This document shows, in pieces, positions 17,152 through 25,231 of a stretch of DNA of 64,000 bases (the stretch's first letter is position 1; every line of letters starts with the position of its first letter). A model generated the notes under the pieces. That model was given only the letters and a program-made list of their open reading frames with translations. It was not told the origin of the DNA and made no database searches. Source of the stretch: CAVQBP01 sp963710745 (GTDB lineage: Bacteria > Bacteroidota > Ignavibacteria > Ignavibacteriales > Ignavibacteriaceae); assembly GCA_963710745.1 (NCBI GenBank), contig CAVQBP010000016.1, positions 124,001-188,000 on the forward strand. The letters run 5' to 3'. Both the position numbers and the translations under genes were made by a program.

Positions 17152-18059
17152 ATGAGAGTAGAAGCACGGAAACTGAAAATAAGAATATTACTGCAAAGAA
17201 AGGTATTAAACTAAAAAACTATTTACTTCTTCTTCTTTTAACATTTTTTCTTGCTCTTCTTATAAGGGGTTTTTTCCTGGAAGCTTACAGAATTCCTACC
17301 GGTTCAATGGAAAATACTTTGCTGCCGGGTGATTTTATTCTGGTTAATAAATCAGCTTATTCAATATCTACTCCGCGCAGAATTCCTATCTTTAATATAA
17401 AATTTTCAAAAATCCGGTTATTTAACCTGGATAAACCTGAAAGAAATGATGTAATCGTATTCGAATTTCCTGGAAACTCAAATGAATTAAAACCGGTTAA
17501 CGGCGAAAATTATGTAAAAAGAATAATCGGCGAACCGGGAGATCTACTGCAGATAATTGATAAGAAGGTATATATAAATGGAAAAAGAATTTCAAATCCT
17601 ACTACGGCATTGATTGATTCTTCAGATATCATAATGAAAGGCAGACAGGGAAAAGGTTTATTCCCGCCGGGTAAAAAATGGAATAGAGATAATTATGGTC
17701 CTATTTCAATTCCCTATAAAGGAATGACTATTGAAATTAATTCGAATAATATTGATGAATGGGGGATAATAATTGACAGGGAATTCGGCAGGAAAGTAGT
17801 AAGTGTTGAGGGAACCGTTATAACTATTGATAACAAACCTGTAAGAAGTTATAAATTTAAAAAGGATTATTATTTTGTGCTCGGTGATAACAGGGATAAC
17901 AGCCTTGACAGCCGCTATTGGGGATTTGTACCGGATGATAAAATTATAGGAAGGGCATTTATGATTTACTGGTCAATACATATGAATCAAAAGATTTCAA
18001 ATATTAATGATTTTTTAAAATCGATCCGGACTGAAAGATTATTTAAATCAGTTCATTAA
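17152..18059 (+). CDS. lepB: Signal peptidase I, N-terminus displaced by an apparent indel
   Basis: Membrane serine peptidase that removes signal peptides. The catalytic Ser motif is 'RIPTGSMENTLLPGD', the catalytic Lys lies in 'NYVKRIIGEPGD', and box E is 'YFVLGDNRDNSLDSRYWGFV'. The first in-frame ATG (17307) is the Met next to the catalytic Ser and cannot be the start. In that frame the sequence upstream encodes the expected membrane anchor ('YLLLLLLTFFLALLIRGFFLEAY'-like, bases 17220-17288), but no ATG, GTG or TTG occurs back to the lepA stop at 17139-17141. An ATG at 17152 lies one frame off. One missing base, for example in the A run at 17170-17172, would join them into a protein of about 302 residues. 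The gene follows lepA by about 10 bases. Confidence 0.85.
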
Positions 18060-18138
18060 TTTCTGCCGCCCGGTTTCATTTTTTATCCTTTTATTATTGG
18101 TTATTTTAATTTATTGTTAGTAAAAAAATAATTATGAT

Positions 18139-20127
18139 ATGTTCATGAAGAAAATTGTTATACTTTCTTTGTTCCTTCTTGCTTCGGTTTCCTACGCACA
18201 GACGAAATACTTCATCTACTTTAAAGATAAAGGAATTAATAATAACCAGACCTTAAGCAAATCTTCTGTAGTATATAACGAAGCAGTCAGCTCGCTTTCC
18301 GAAAGAAGCATTGAAAGAAGAAAAAAAAGTATGGGGGATAATTTCATCACTTATGAAGATTTACCGGTTAGAAAAGATTATATCAGCGGATTAAACAGTC
18401 TAGGTGTAAAGATTGTCTGGAAATTAAAATGGTTTAATGCTGTATCGGCTTATTTAACTGATGTTCAAAAGAATCAGGTTTTGAAATTATCTTATGTTAA
18501 TAAAGTTATTATGGTTAAAACAATAACGTATAAACGCATAAATAATAATGTTAGCAGCACATCCATTTATAAGAGTTCGGCAATTAATGGTTTTAACTAT
18601 GGACCTTCTTATACACAGGATGAACTTATAAAGATACCTGAGGTTCAGGCCGAAGGAATTAATGGCGATGGAGTAATTATCGGGCTGTTAGACAGCGGTT
18701 TCAGATGGAAGACACATGAATCATTAGAAGCCAGAAAAGTAATTGCCGAGTATGATTTTGTATTTGATGATAGTGTAACCTCCAACCAGCCTGGTGATCT
18801 ACCGGCTCAGGATACACATGGAACAAATGTATTCTCTATTATAGGAGGATTTAAACAGGGAGAAATAATCGGACCGGCATTCAATTCAAGCTATGTACTT
18901 GCAAAAACAGAAGATGAAAGAAGTGAGAGCCACATTGAAGAAGATAATTATGCCAGGGCATTAATCTGGATGGATTCACTCGGAGTTGATATTACAAGTT
19001 CTTCTTTAGGTTATAACCAGTTTGATAACCCTGCTGAGAATTATACTTATGCCGATATGAACGGAAAAACAGCAATTGTAACCAAAGCAGCTGAAATGGC
19101 TTTTCAAAGGGGAATTTTAACAATGACTTCAGCGGGAAATGAAGGAAACCAGAAATGGCATTATATCGTTGCTCCGGCTGACGGTTTTAATACAATTGCC
19201 GTTGGAGCAGTGAACAATGAAAATATTGTGGCAGGTTTCAGCAGCCGGGGTCCTACTTTCGACGGAAGAATTAAACCTGATGTTGTTGCTCAGGGCGTTG
19301 ATGTTTACCATGCGGATCCCTACGATTCAGCAGCTTACAGCTCAGGGGAAGGAACTTCATATGCCGCTCCTTTGGCATCAGGAACGGCTGCATTGCTGCT
19401 GTCGGCCTATCCGTTTCTTACAAATGTCCAGGCAAGAGATATTTTACTAAGAACTGCCGGAAATTTTTATTCTCCTAATAATGACAGGGGGTATGGCCTC
19501 GTTTCCGCAACTAAAGCTATCTCATTTCCTAATCTTGAAAATATTAGTGGAGAATATTTTCTGCATAAAATATTTCTTAACCATAATAAAATAAATCCTT
19601 CTTCTGTTGTTCTGAATTATACTGTAGAAGGTTCAGGTGCAAATCAATTAAATATGAATTATGACGGGAAGTTAAAATATAATGTCTCTTTTCCTGCTTT
19701 TTCTAATGGTGTAAAAGTGGAATTTTATTTTACCTTCACTGATAGTTCCGGTAAAAATTTTAGAGAACCCGCTAATGTAAATTATTATTTTAATTACGGG
19801 GATCTGATTGTTAAAACATTGAACGATATTTCTACAGAATTACCTTTTATCGATGATGTGCTTGATCAAAACCGGCCAAATCCTTTTTCCGGAATAACTA
19901 AGATCAGGTTTAATTCTGCTGGCAATGAAAATGCTCAGATTATAATTTATAATATCCTGGGTAAAAAAGTAAAAGAATTATTTAATAGTATTTCTCAAGC
20001 AGGGATAAATACTGTTTACTGGGATGGAACCACAAGCGCGGGTGTCCAGGCAGCCAGCGGAATTTATATTTATACATTAAACTTAAATGGAAAGTTTTAT
20101 TCCAGGAAGATGATGTATCTCAAGTAA
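18139..20127 (+). CDS. Secreted subtilisin-like (S8) serine protease with T9SS sorting domain
   Basis: Protein of 662 residues with a signal peptide ('ILSLFLLASVSYAQ'), a prodomain, and the S8 catalytic triad: Asp in 'GLLDSGFRWKT' near 184, His in 'DTHGTNVFS' near 227 and Ser in 'GTSYAAPLASG' near 403. The oxyanion Asn is in 'TSAGNEGN'. The last 80 residues form a type A T9SS sorting domain: 'DQNRPNPFSGITKIRF', 'YNILGKKVKEL', 'YWDGTTSAGV', 'SGIYIYTLNLNGK' and 'KMMYLK'. It is expected to be exported across the outer membrane and attached to or released from the surface. An in-frame Met two codons downstream could be the start. Two heptamers AGTCAAA follow the stop. Confidence 0.9.
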   Translation: MFMKKIVILSLFLLASVSYAQTKYFIYFKDKGINNNQTLSKSSVVYNEAVSSLSERSIERRKKSMGDNFITYEDLPVRKDYISGLNSLGVKIVWKLKWFNAVSAYLTDVQKNQVLKLSYVNKVIMVKTITYKRINNNVSSTSIYKSSAINGFNYGPSYTQDELIKIPEVQAEGINGDGVIIGLLDSGFRWKTHESLEARKVIAEYDFVFDDSVTSNQPGDLPAQDTHGTNVFSIIGGFKQGEIIGPAFNSSYVLAKTEDERSESHIEEDNYARALIWMDSLGVDITSSSLGYNQFDNPAENYTYADMNGKTAIVTKAAEMAFQRGILTMTSAGNEGNQKWHYIVAPADGFNTIAVGAVNNENIVAGFSSRGPTFDGRIKPDVVAQGVDVYHADPYDSAAYSSGEGTSYAAPLASGTAALLLSAYPFLTNVQARDILLRTAGNFYSPNNDRGYGLVSATKAISFPNLENISGEYFLHKIFLNHNKINPSSVVLNYTVEGSGANQLNMNYDGKLKYNVSFPAFSNGVKVEFYFTFTDSSGKNFREPANVNYYFNYGDLIVKTLNDISTELPFIDDVLDQNRPNPFSGITKIRFNSAGNENAQIIIYNILGKKVKELFNSISQAGINTVYWDGTTSAGVQAASGIYIYTLNLNGKFYSRKMMYLK

Positions 20128-20140
20128 GTCAAAAGTCAAA
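20127..20140 (+). repeat. Two AGTCAAA heptamers overlapping a stop codon
   Basis: AGTCAAA twice in tandem, the first sharing its A with the TAA stop at 20125-20127. Four inverted copies lie about 70 bases downstream. Confidence 0.6.
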
Positions 20141-20209
20141 ATGGGAATAAATTTTTTGGATATTTAATTTAGAATGTCTTTTTAATATTTTAAATTATTG
20201 GCTTTTACT

Positions 20210-20237
20210 TTTGACCTTTGACTTTTGAATTTTGACT
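20210..20237 (-). repeat. Tandem heptamer array (TTTGACT on plus strand)
   Basis: Four contiguous units: TTTGACC, TTTGACT, TTTGAAT, TTTGACT, the reverse complement of the AGTCAAA units at 424-451 and 20127-20140. The last unit supplies a TTGACT -35 box. Confidence 0.6.
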
Positions 20238-20260
20238 TTTAAAAATTCCCTCTTTATACG
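20232..20260 (+). promoter_or_regulatory. Sigma70-type promoter for the O-methyltransferase gene
   Basis: TTGACT (20232-20237), 17 bases, TATACG (20255-20260), 43 bases before the ATG at 20304. The -35 box lies within a heptamer repeat. Confidence 0.4.
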
Positions 20261-20303
20261 GAAATTCTTAAATTGAATTTTTAATAATTACTATTTTCTT
20301 ACT

Positions 20304-20945
20304 ATGAGTGAAATATTAGTCCCTTCGCAGGAACAATATCTTCTGAAATTAAGGAAGGAAAATGATCCTTTAATTTTAGAAATGGAAGAATATGCAAAAG
20401 AGCATAAGGTACCGATTTTGTCATGGCAGTCAATTGAATTTCTGGAGCAATTGATCCGGATTAGCAAACCTAAAAGAGTCCTGGAAATTGGGACTGCAAT
20501 TGCATATTCAACAATAAGAATTGCAGGAAATTTAAGGAAGAAAGCAGTTATCCATACCATTGAGAAAAGTGAAGATAATATTGAAAAGGCAAAGGAATAT
20601 ATTCAGAAATCAGGTCTCGAAGAAAAGATAAATATATTTTTTGGCGATGCTTTAAGCATAATACCGCAATTGAAAAAAAAGTACGATTTTATTTTTCTTG
20701 ATGCGGATAAAGAGGATTATAAAAGACTTTTTGATTATTCATTAGTCATTTTAAAAAAGGGAGGTATAGTTTTCATAGATAATCTTCTCTGGCATGGCTA
20801 TGCTGCGAGTAAAAGAGTTCCGCAGAACTTTAAGGCATCCACAAAGCACATCCGGGATTTTAACCTGGTTTTTACTTCCCAGGAAAACTTGAAAACCACT
20901 ATTTTACCGATTGGGGATGGTATCGGCATAGGTATAAAATGTTAA
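20304..20945 (+). CDS. SAM-dependent O-methyltransferase (TrmR/caffeoyl-CoA OMT family)
   Basis: Class I methyltransferase of 213 residues. Motif I is 'VLEIGTAIAYSTIRIA' near residues 54-69. The family's metal-binding and active-site segment is 'YDFIFLDADKEDY' near 127-139, followed by 'GGIVFIDNLLWHG'. These are the marks of the O-methyltransferase 3 family (YrrM/TrmR and caffeoyl-CoA methyltransferases). In bacteria TrmR methylates 5-hydroxyuridine in the wobble position of tRNA, the likeliest role for a stand-alone copy, but small-molecule substrates cannot be excluded. It follows a heptamer-repeat region and precedes an unknown gene by 68 bases. Confidence 0.8.
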   Translation: MSEILVPSQEQYLLKLRKENDPLILEMEEYAKEHKVPILSWQSIEFLEQLIRISKPKRVLEIGTAIAYSTIRIAGNLRKKAVIHTIEKSEDNIEKAKEYIQKSGLEEKINIFFGDALSIIPQLKKKYDFIFLDADKEDYKRLFDYSLVILKKGGIVFIDNLLWHGYAASKRVPQNFKASTKHIRDFNLVFTSQENLKTTILPIGDGIGIGIKC

Positions 20946-21013
20946 CACATAATCACAGCATATATCTTAATCCTAATCTTATAACCGCGTACTAAGAAAA
21001 TCTATTTAATGAT

Positions 21014-21454
21014 ATGATAAATAATTCTCCAAATAGTGCTTCTGAATTTGTTAATGAAGTTGAAAAATTTTCAGGATTGAATCTTAATAAAAAGGCTGAG
21101 CTGCTTAGAATTTATGAAGAAGCTATAAATTCGGGCAAAGAAAAAATTTTTGAAGATTTAGCTTTTACGGGCAAATATTTAAGAGGTTTGATGCGTGTCC
21201 TCCAGAACGGCTCAAGCAATCCTCAGGTCGATTCCATGGATAAAATTAAAGCTGATTTTTCTGCCAATATAAAAAAAATTATTGAGCAGATAAAGGGTAT
21301 TATCTCAAGTGCAGATGAAAGTTTAAGGAAACATTTTGAAGAAAAATATTTTGAAATGTCGCAGGAAGGATTAACTAATCTCAATGAGCTTCTTTCCGAC
21401 CTGGAATGGACAAAAATTTATTTAAATGATCAGAAAAGGCAAAAACCTAATTAG
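21014..21454 (+). CDS. Conserved-looking helical protein, unknown
   Basis: Protein of 146 residues, almost entirely helical in pattern, with no signal peptide or membrane segment. The central part ('MDKIKADFSANIKKIIEQIK') and C-terminal part ('LTNLNELLSDLEWTKIYLND') have heptad-like spacing that suggests a helical bundle or coiled coil. It begins 68 bases after the O-methyltransferase gene and may share its transcript. I do not recognise the family. Confidence 0.55.
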   Translation: MINNSPNSASEFVNEVEKFSGLNLNKKAELLRIYEEAINSGKEKIFEDLAFTGKYLRGLMRVLQNGSSNPQVDSMDKIKADFSANIKKIIEQIKGIISSADESLRKHFEEKYFEMSQEGLTNLNELLSDLEWTKIYLNDQKRQKPN

Positions 21455-21582
21455 TTGGTGAAGAAAATCATAATTTAAAAACCGTTAATCGATGTTCTGA
21501 GATCATAAAAAGATCTTAAGTTTGCCTGAATTGCTGTGTAATCAATCTAATTTAGATTGATGTGGATATTCTTCTTTAAGCT

Positions 21583-22206
21583 TTACATGAAGATAAAATT
21601 CTCATCAACAATAATATTTGCTTCTCCTTTTGACAATTCAATAAGCTTTATTTCAAACTGATCAATTTTTTCACTTGAAACTAAGCATTCAAATTTTACA
21701 TTATTTGAATAATCCGATTTGGTTATCTTACCATTAAGTTCATCAACTAAATGATAAATATTATTTACCTGGTTTAATCCGGTTTCAATTAATATTTTTT
21801 TATATGCTTTCTTTTCAATGATTTGGGAGTCTTTTAAAGTCTGAATTACAGAGTTATAATAAGCCTTTCCCAGGGGACCAACCCCTAACTTTGTTCCTCC
21901 AAAATATCTGATAACAATTACCAGGATATTCTGCAGTCCAAAATGATTAATTGCATTCAATATTCTTATACCTGCCGTACCTGAGGGTTCACCTGCATCA
22001 GAATATTTTATTTTTCCTCCAGGTAATTTATATGCATAACAATGGTGCGTTGCATCATAATATTTTTTCTTTGTTTTTTCTAAAATTTGAATTGTTTCTT
22101 CTTCATTATCAACCGGGTAAGCCTGCGCATTAAAAACAGAACCCTTTTCTTTCAAAGTAGATTCATTAAGACTTCCGATAGTTTGATATTTTTCAATTTC
22201 TTTCAT
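21583..22206 (-). CDS. YigZ/IMPACT family protein
   Basis: Protein of 207 residues with the IMPACT/UPF0029 N-terminal domain. Marks are 'DATHHCYAYKLP', 'YSDAGEPSGTAGIRIL' and 'VIVIRYFGGTKLGVGPLGKA', and the C-terminal half is the DUF1949 domain. Bacterial YigZ proteins are soluble, and their role is unclear (nucleic-acid or ribosome-linked binding has been proposed; eukaryotic IMPACT regulates the Gcn2 kinase). Length and motifs are complete. It is divergent from uvrA, with about 100 bases between. Confidence 0.88.
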   Translation of the reverse strand: MKEIEKYQTIGSLNESTLKEKGSVFNAQAYPVDNEEETIQILEKTKKKYYDATHHCYAYKLPGGKIKYSDAGEPSGTAGIRILNAINHFGLQNILVIVIRYFGGTKLGVGPLGKAYYNSVIQTLKDSQIIEKKAYKKILIETGLNQVNNIYHLVDELNGKITKSDYSNNVKFECLVSSEKIDQFEIKLIELSKGEANIIVDENFIFM

Positions 22207-22247
22207 TAATATATCTGAAAAAGTTGTTGTGGGCAGTTCTAATTAAA

Positions 22248-22276
22248 TTGATTATAAAACACTCTATAAGTAATAT
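22248..22276 (+). promoter_or_regulatory. Sigma70-type promoter for uvrA
   Basis: TTGATT (22248-22253), 17 bases, TAATAT (22271-22276), 31 bases before the TTG start. I saw no SOS-box-like palindrome beside it. Confidence 0.45.
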
Positions 22277-22307
22277 ACATATTTGAATTTTTAAAAATTG
22301 ATGTAAT

Positions 22308-25133
22308 TTGGAAAAAGAAACGATCATAATAAAAGGTGCAAGAGAGCATAATCTAAAAAATATTGATATTGAAATTCCGCGTGATTCTCTTACGGTAATT
22401 ACCGGGCTTTCAGGATCCGGGAAATCTTCTTTAGCTTTTGATACTATTTATGCGGAGGGACAACGAAGATATATCGAATCGCTTTCTGCTTACGCAAGAC
22501 AGTTTCTTGATATGCTCGAGAAACCGGATGTAGATTTAATAGAAGGTTTAAGTCCTGCTATTTCAATTGAACAGAAATCGGCTTCCGGGAATCCGAGATC
22601 TACAGTAGGTACTGTAACTGAAATATATGATTATCTGCGTTTGCTGTATGCCAGGTTAGGGATACCTCATTGCTACAACTGCGGCAGACCCGTTACAAAG
22701 CAAACAACAGCACAAATAATTGATACCATAATATCAAATCTGAGCGGGAAAAAGATCTCTGTATTGGCGCCTGTTGTAAGAGGTCGTAAGGGGCATTACC
22801 GCGAACTGTTTGAAGAAATTCTATCAGACGGGTTCCTGAGGATCAGGGTCGATGGTGAATTTCATGAAATTGCAAAAAATTTCCAGGTTGACAGATACAA
22901 AATTCATAATATTGAAATTTCAATAGATAAAATTTCTATTAGTGAATCTTCGAGAAGCAGGCTGTCCGAATCGATTGATGTCGGACTTAATTACGGTAAC
23001 GGGATTGTAATAGTTAATGACGGAGCAGAGGATTTTGTTTACAGCCGCCATCTTGCATGTTTAAACTGCGGTATAAGCTACCGGGAATTAGCTCCTAATT
23101 CTTTTTCGTTTAATTCTCCTTATGGTTCATGTTCCGATTGTGAAGGTCTGGGTGAAAAAAAGGAATTAGATCTTAATCTTATAATTCCCGATTGGGATAA
23201 ATCAATCAATGAAGAGGGGCTGGCTCCGCTTGGAAAACCAAGACAGATCTGGTTTTTTAATCAATTAACTGTAATAGCGGAAAAATATAACTTTACATTC
23301 AATACAAAGCTTAAAGATTTTACGGAAGAACAGAAAAATATTCTGCTCAACGGAAGCAAAGAGAAAATTCCCTTCAGCTATTCTTACGGTGGAGGCAAAC
23401 CTGTAACCTATATGCACAAGTTTGCCGGTATATATAGTTATTTGAAAAATTATTATAATACAACAACTTCAAATAATGTCCGCGAATGGGTCGAATCTTT
23501 TATGAATACCGTTGCTTGTCCTACATGCGGCGGCGGAAGGCTGAAGCAGGAATCGCTTGCGGTTAAGTTTCAGGGAAAGAATATCAGCGAAGTAACCAAG
23601 CTGTCAATTTTCCGATCCTTTGACTTTTTTAATAAATTGAAAATCAACGGCAGGGAAGGTTTAATCGCTAAGCCGATTATAAAGGAAATTACTACACGTT
23701 TAAATTTTCTTCTTAATGTGGGGCTTGATTATTTAACGCTTGATAGATCTGCAAGGACACTTTCAGGAGGAGAATCCCAGAGAATCAGGCTGGCTACACA
23801 GATAGGTTCGCAGCTTGCCGGAGTTTTGTATGTGCTTGACGAACCAAGCATCGGGCTTCATCAGAATGATAATATTAAGCTTATAAATTCATTAAAAAAT
23901 TTAAGAGATCTTGGAAATACCGTAATTGTTGTTGAGCATGACAGGGAGACTATTGAAAACTCGGATTACATGATTGATCTTGGTCCGGGAGCAGGTGAAC
24001 ATGGTGGTATTGTCTGCCTGGCAGGAGAAACAAGGAAATTAATAGAATCTCCTAATGGATATGATTCATTAACATTATCTTATTTAAATGATAAAAAAGA
24101 GATTAAAATTCCTGAAGAAAGGAGATCAGGGAATGGCAGTTTCCTTGAATTAAAAGGGGCAGGAGGGAATAATCTTAAGAGCGTTAATCTAAAAATTCCT
24201 CTCGGTACTTTGACTTTGATAACGGGTGTAAGCGGATCAGGAAAATCATCATTATTAAATGAGACCCTGGTTAAAATTTTAATGAATAAATTCTATAAGT
24301 CTAAATCTGTACCTCTACCATATAAATCAATTGAAGGTTTGGAGAATATTGATAAGATAATTGAAATTGATCAATCACCGATAGGAAGAACACCCAGGTC
24401 AAATCCTGCTACTTATACCGGTTTGTTTACTTTTATCCGGGATTTATATGCGCAGCTTCCTGAATCAAAAATGAGGGGATATACTCCCGGAAGATTCAGC
24501 TTCAATGTTAAAGGAGGCAGATGTGAAGAATGTAACGGTGATGGTTTAAAGAAGATAGAAATGAACTTTTTACCGGATGTCTATGTTGAATGCGATGTCT
24601 GCCATGGCAGAAGATATAACAGGGAAACTTTGGAAGTGTTATATAAAACCAAATCCATTTCCGATGTTCTTGAAATGACGGTAGAGGAAGCATTGAAATT
24701 TTTTGATGAAATGCCCAGGATTAAAAGAAAATTAAAAGCTATAAACGGTGTGGGACTCGGTTATATTAAATTAGGTCAGCAGGCAACTACTCTATCGGGA
24801 GGAGAGGCTCAGAGGGTTAAGCTCGCAACCGAATTAAGTAAAGTGAGTACTGGTAAAACACTTTATATTCTTGATGAACCTACTACCGGTCTTCATTTTG
24901 AAGATGTAAATATTCTGCTGAAAGTTCTGAATAAACTGGTAGATAAAGGAAATACAATTGTAGTTATTGAGCATAATCTTGATGTTATCAAAACAGCTGA
25001 CTGGATTGTAGATTTGGGCCCGGAAGGCGGAGAAAAAGGAGGGAAAATAATTGCCGAAGGAACTCCGGAAGATCTGGCAGCTGATAAGAAAAGTCTTACC
25101 GGCCGTTTCTTAAAAAAGGCAATGAATATTTAA
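22308..25133 (+). CDS. uvrA: Excinuclease ABC subunit A
   Basis: Damage-recognition ATPase of nucleotide excision repair, 941 residues, full length. It has two ABC modules: Walker A 'GLSGSGKSSLAFDT' near residue 35 and 'GVSGSGKSSLLNET' near 645, with signatures 'LSGGESQRIRLATQ' and 'LSGGEAQRVKLATE'. Walker B is 'LYVLDEPSIGLH' and 'LYILDEPTTGLH'. Zinc-binding Cys pairs are in 'CYNCG', 'CLNCG...CSDC', 'CPTCGGGR' and 'CEECNGDG...CDVCHGRR'. The start is TTG at 22308-22310, which gives the standard N-terminus 'IIIKGAREHNLKNID'. A strong hairpin follows at 25189-25215. Confidence 0.96.
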   Translation: MEKETIIIKGAREHNLKNIDIEIPRDSLTVITGLSGSGKSSLAFDTIYAEGQRRYIESLSAYARQFLDMLEKPDVDLIEGLSPAISIEQKSASGNPRSTVGTVTEIYDYLRLLYARLGIPHCYNCGRPVTKQTTAQIIDTIISNLSGKKISVLAPVVRGRKGHYRELFEEILSDGFLRIRVDGEFHEIAKNFQVDRYKIHNIEISIDKISISESSRSRLSESIDVGLNYGNGIVIVNDGAEDFVYSRHLACLNCGISYRELAPNSFSFNSPYGSCSDCEGLGEKKELDLNLIIPDWDKSINEEGLAPLGKPRQIWFFNQLTVIAEKYNFTFNTKLKDFTEEQKNILLNGSKEKIPFSYSYGGGKPVTYMHKFAGIYSYLKNYYNTTTSNNVREWVESFMNTVACPTCGGGRLKQESLAVKFQGKNISEVTKLSIFRSFDFFNKLKINGREGLIAKPIIKEITTRLNFLLNVGLDYLTLDRSARTLSGGESQRIRLATQIGSQLAGVLYVLDEPSIGLHQNDNIKLINSLKNLRDLGNTVIVVEHDRETIENSDYMIDLGPGAGEHGGIVCLAGETRKLIESPNGYDSLTLSYLNDKKEIKIPEERRSGNGSFLELKGAGGNNLKSVNLKIPLGTLTLITGVSGSGKSSLLNETLVKILMNKFYKSKSVPLPYKSIEGLENIDKIIEIDQSPIGRTPRSNPATYTGLFTFIRDLYAQLPESKMRGYTPGRFSFNVKGGRCEECNGDGLKKIEMNFLPDVYVECDVCHGRRYNRETLEVLYKTKSISDVLEMTVEEALKFFDEMPRIKRKLKAINGVGLGYIKLGQQATTLSGGEAQRVKLATELSKVSTGKTLYILDEPTTGLHFEDVNILLKVLNKLVDKGNTIVVIEHNLDVIKTADWIVDLGPEGGEKGGKIIAEGTPEDLAADKKSLTGRFLKKAMNI

Positions 25134-25188
25134 CCTGATTTTTTCTACTTAAGTGTTTTCATTGAGATAAGATAATTAAAAATAAACA

Positions 25189-25215
25189 GATACTATCCCG
25201 AAGTGGGATAGTATC
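25189..25215. terminator. Intrinsic terminator between convergent genes
   Basis: Perfect 11-base stem GATACTATCCC (25189-25199) / GGGATAGTATC (25205-25215) with a 5-base loop. On the minus strand it is followed by a T-rich stretch (TGTTTATTTTT), so it mainly serves the minus-strand T9SS gene ending at 25232. It may also stop uvrA transcripts. Confidence 0.85.
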
Positions 25216-25231
25216 CGTTATAAGATTTTCC

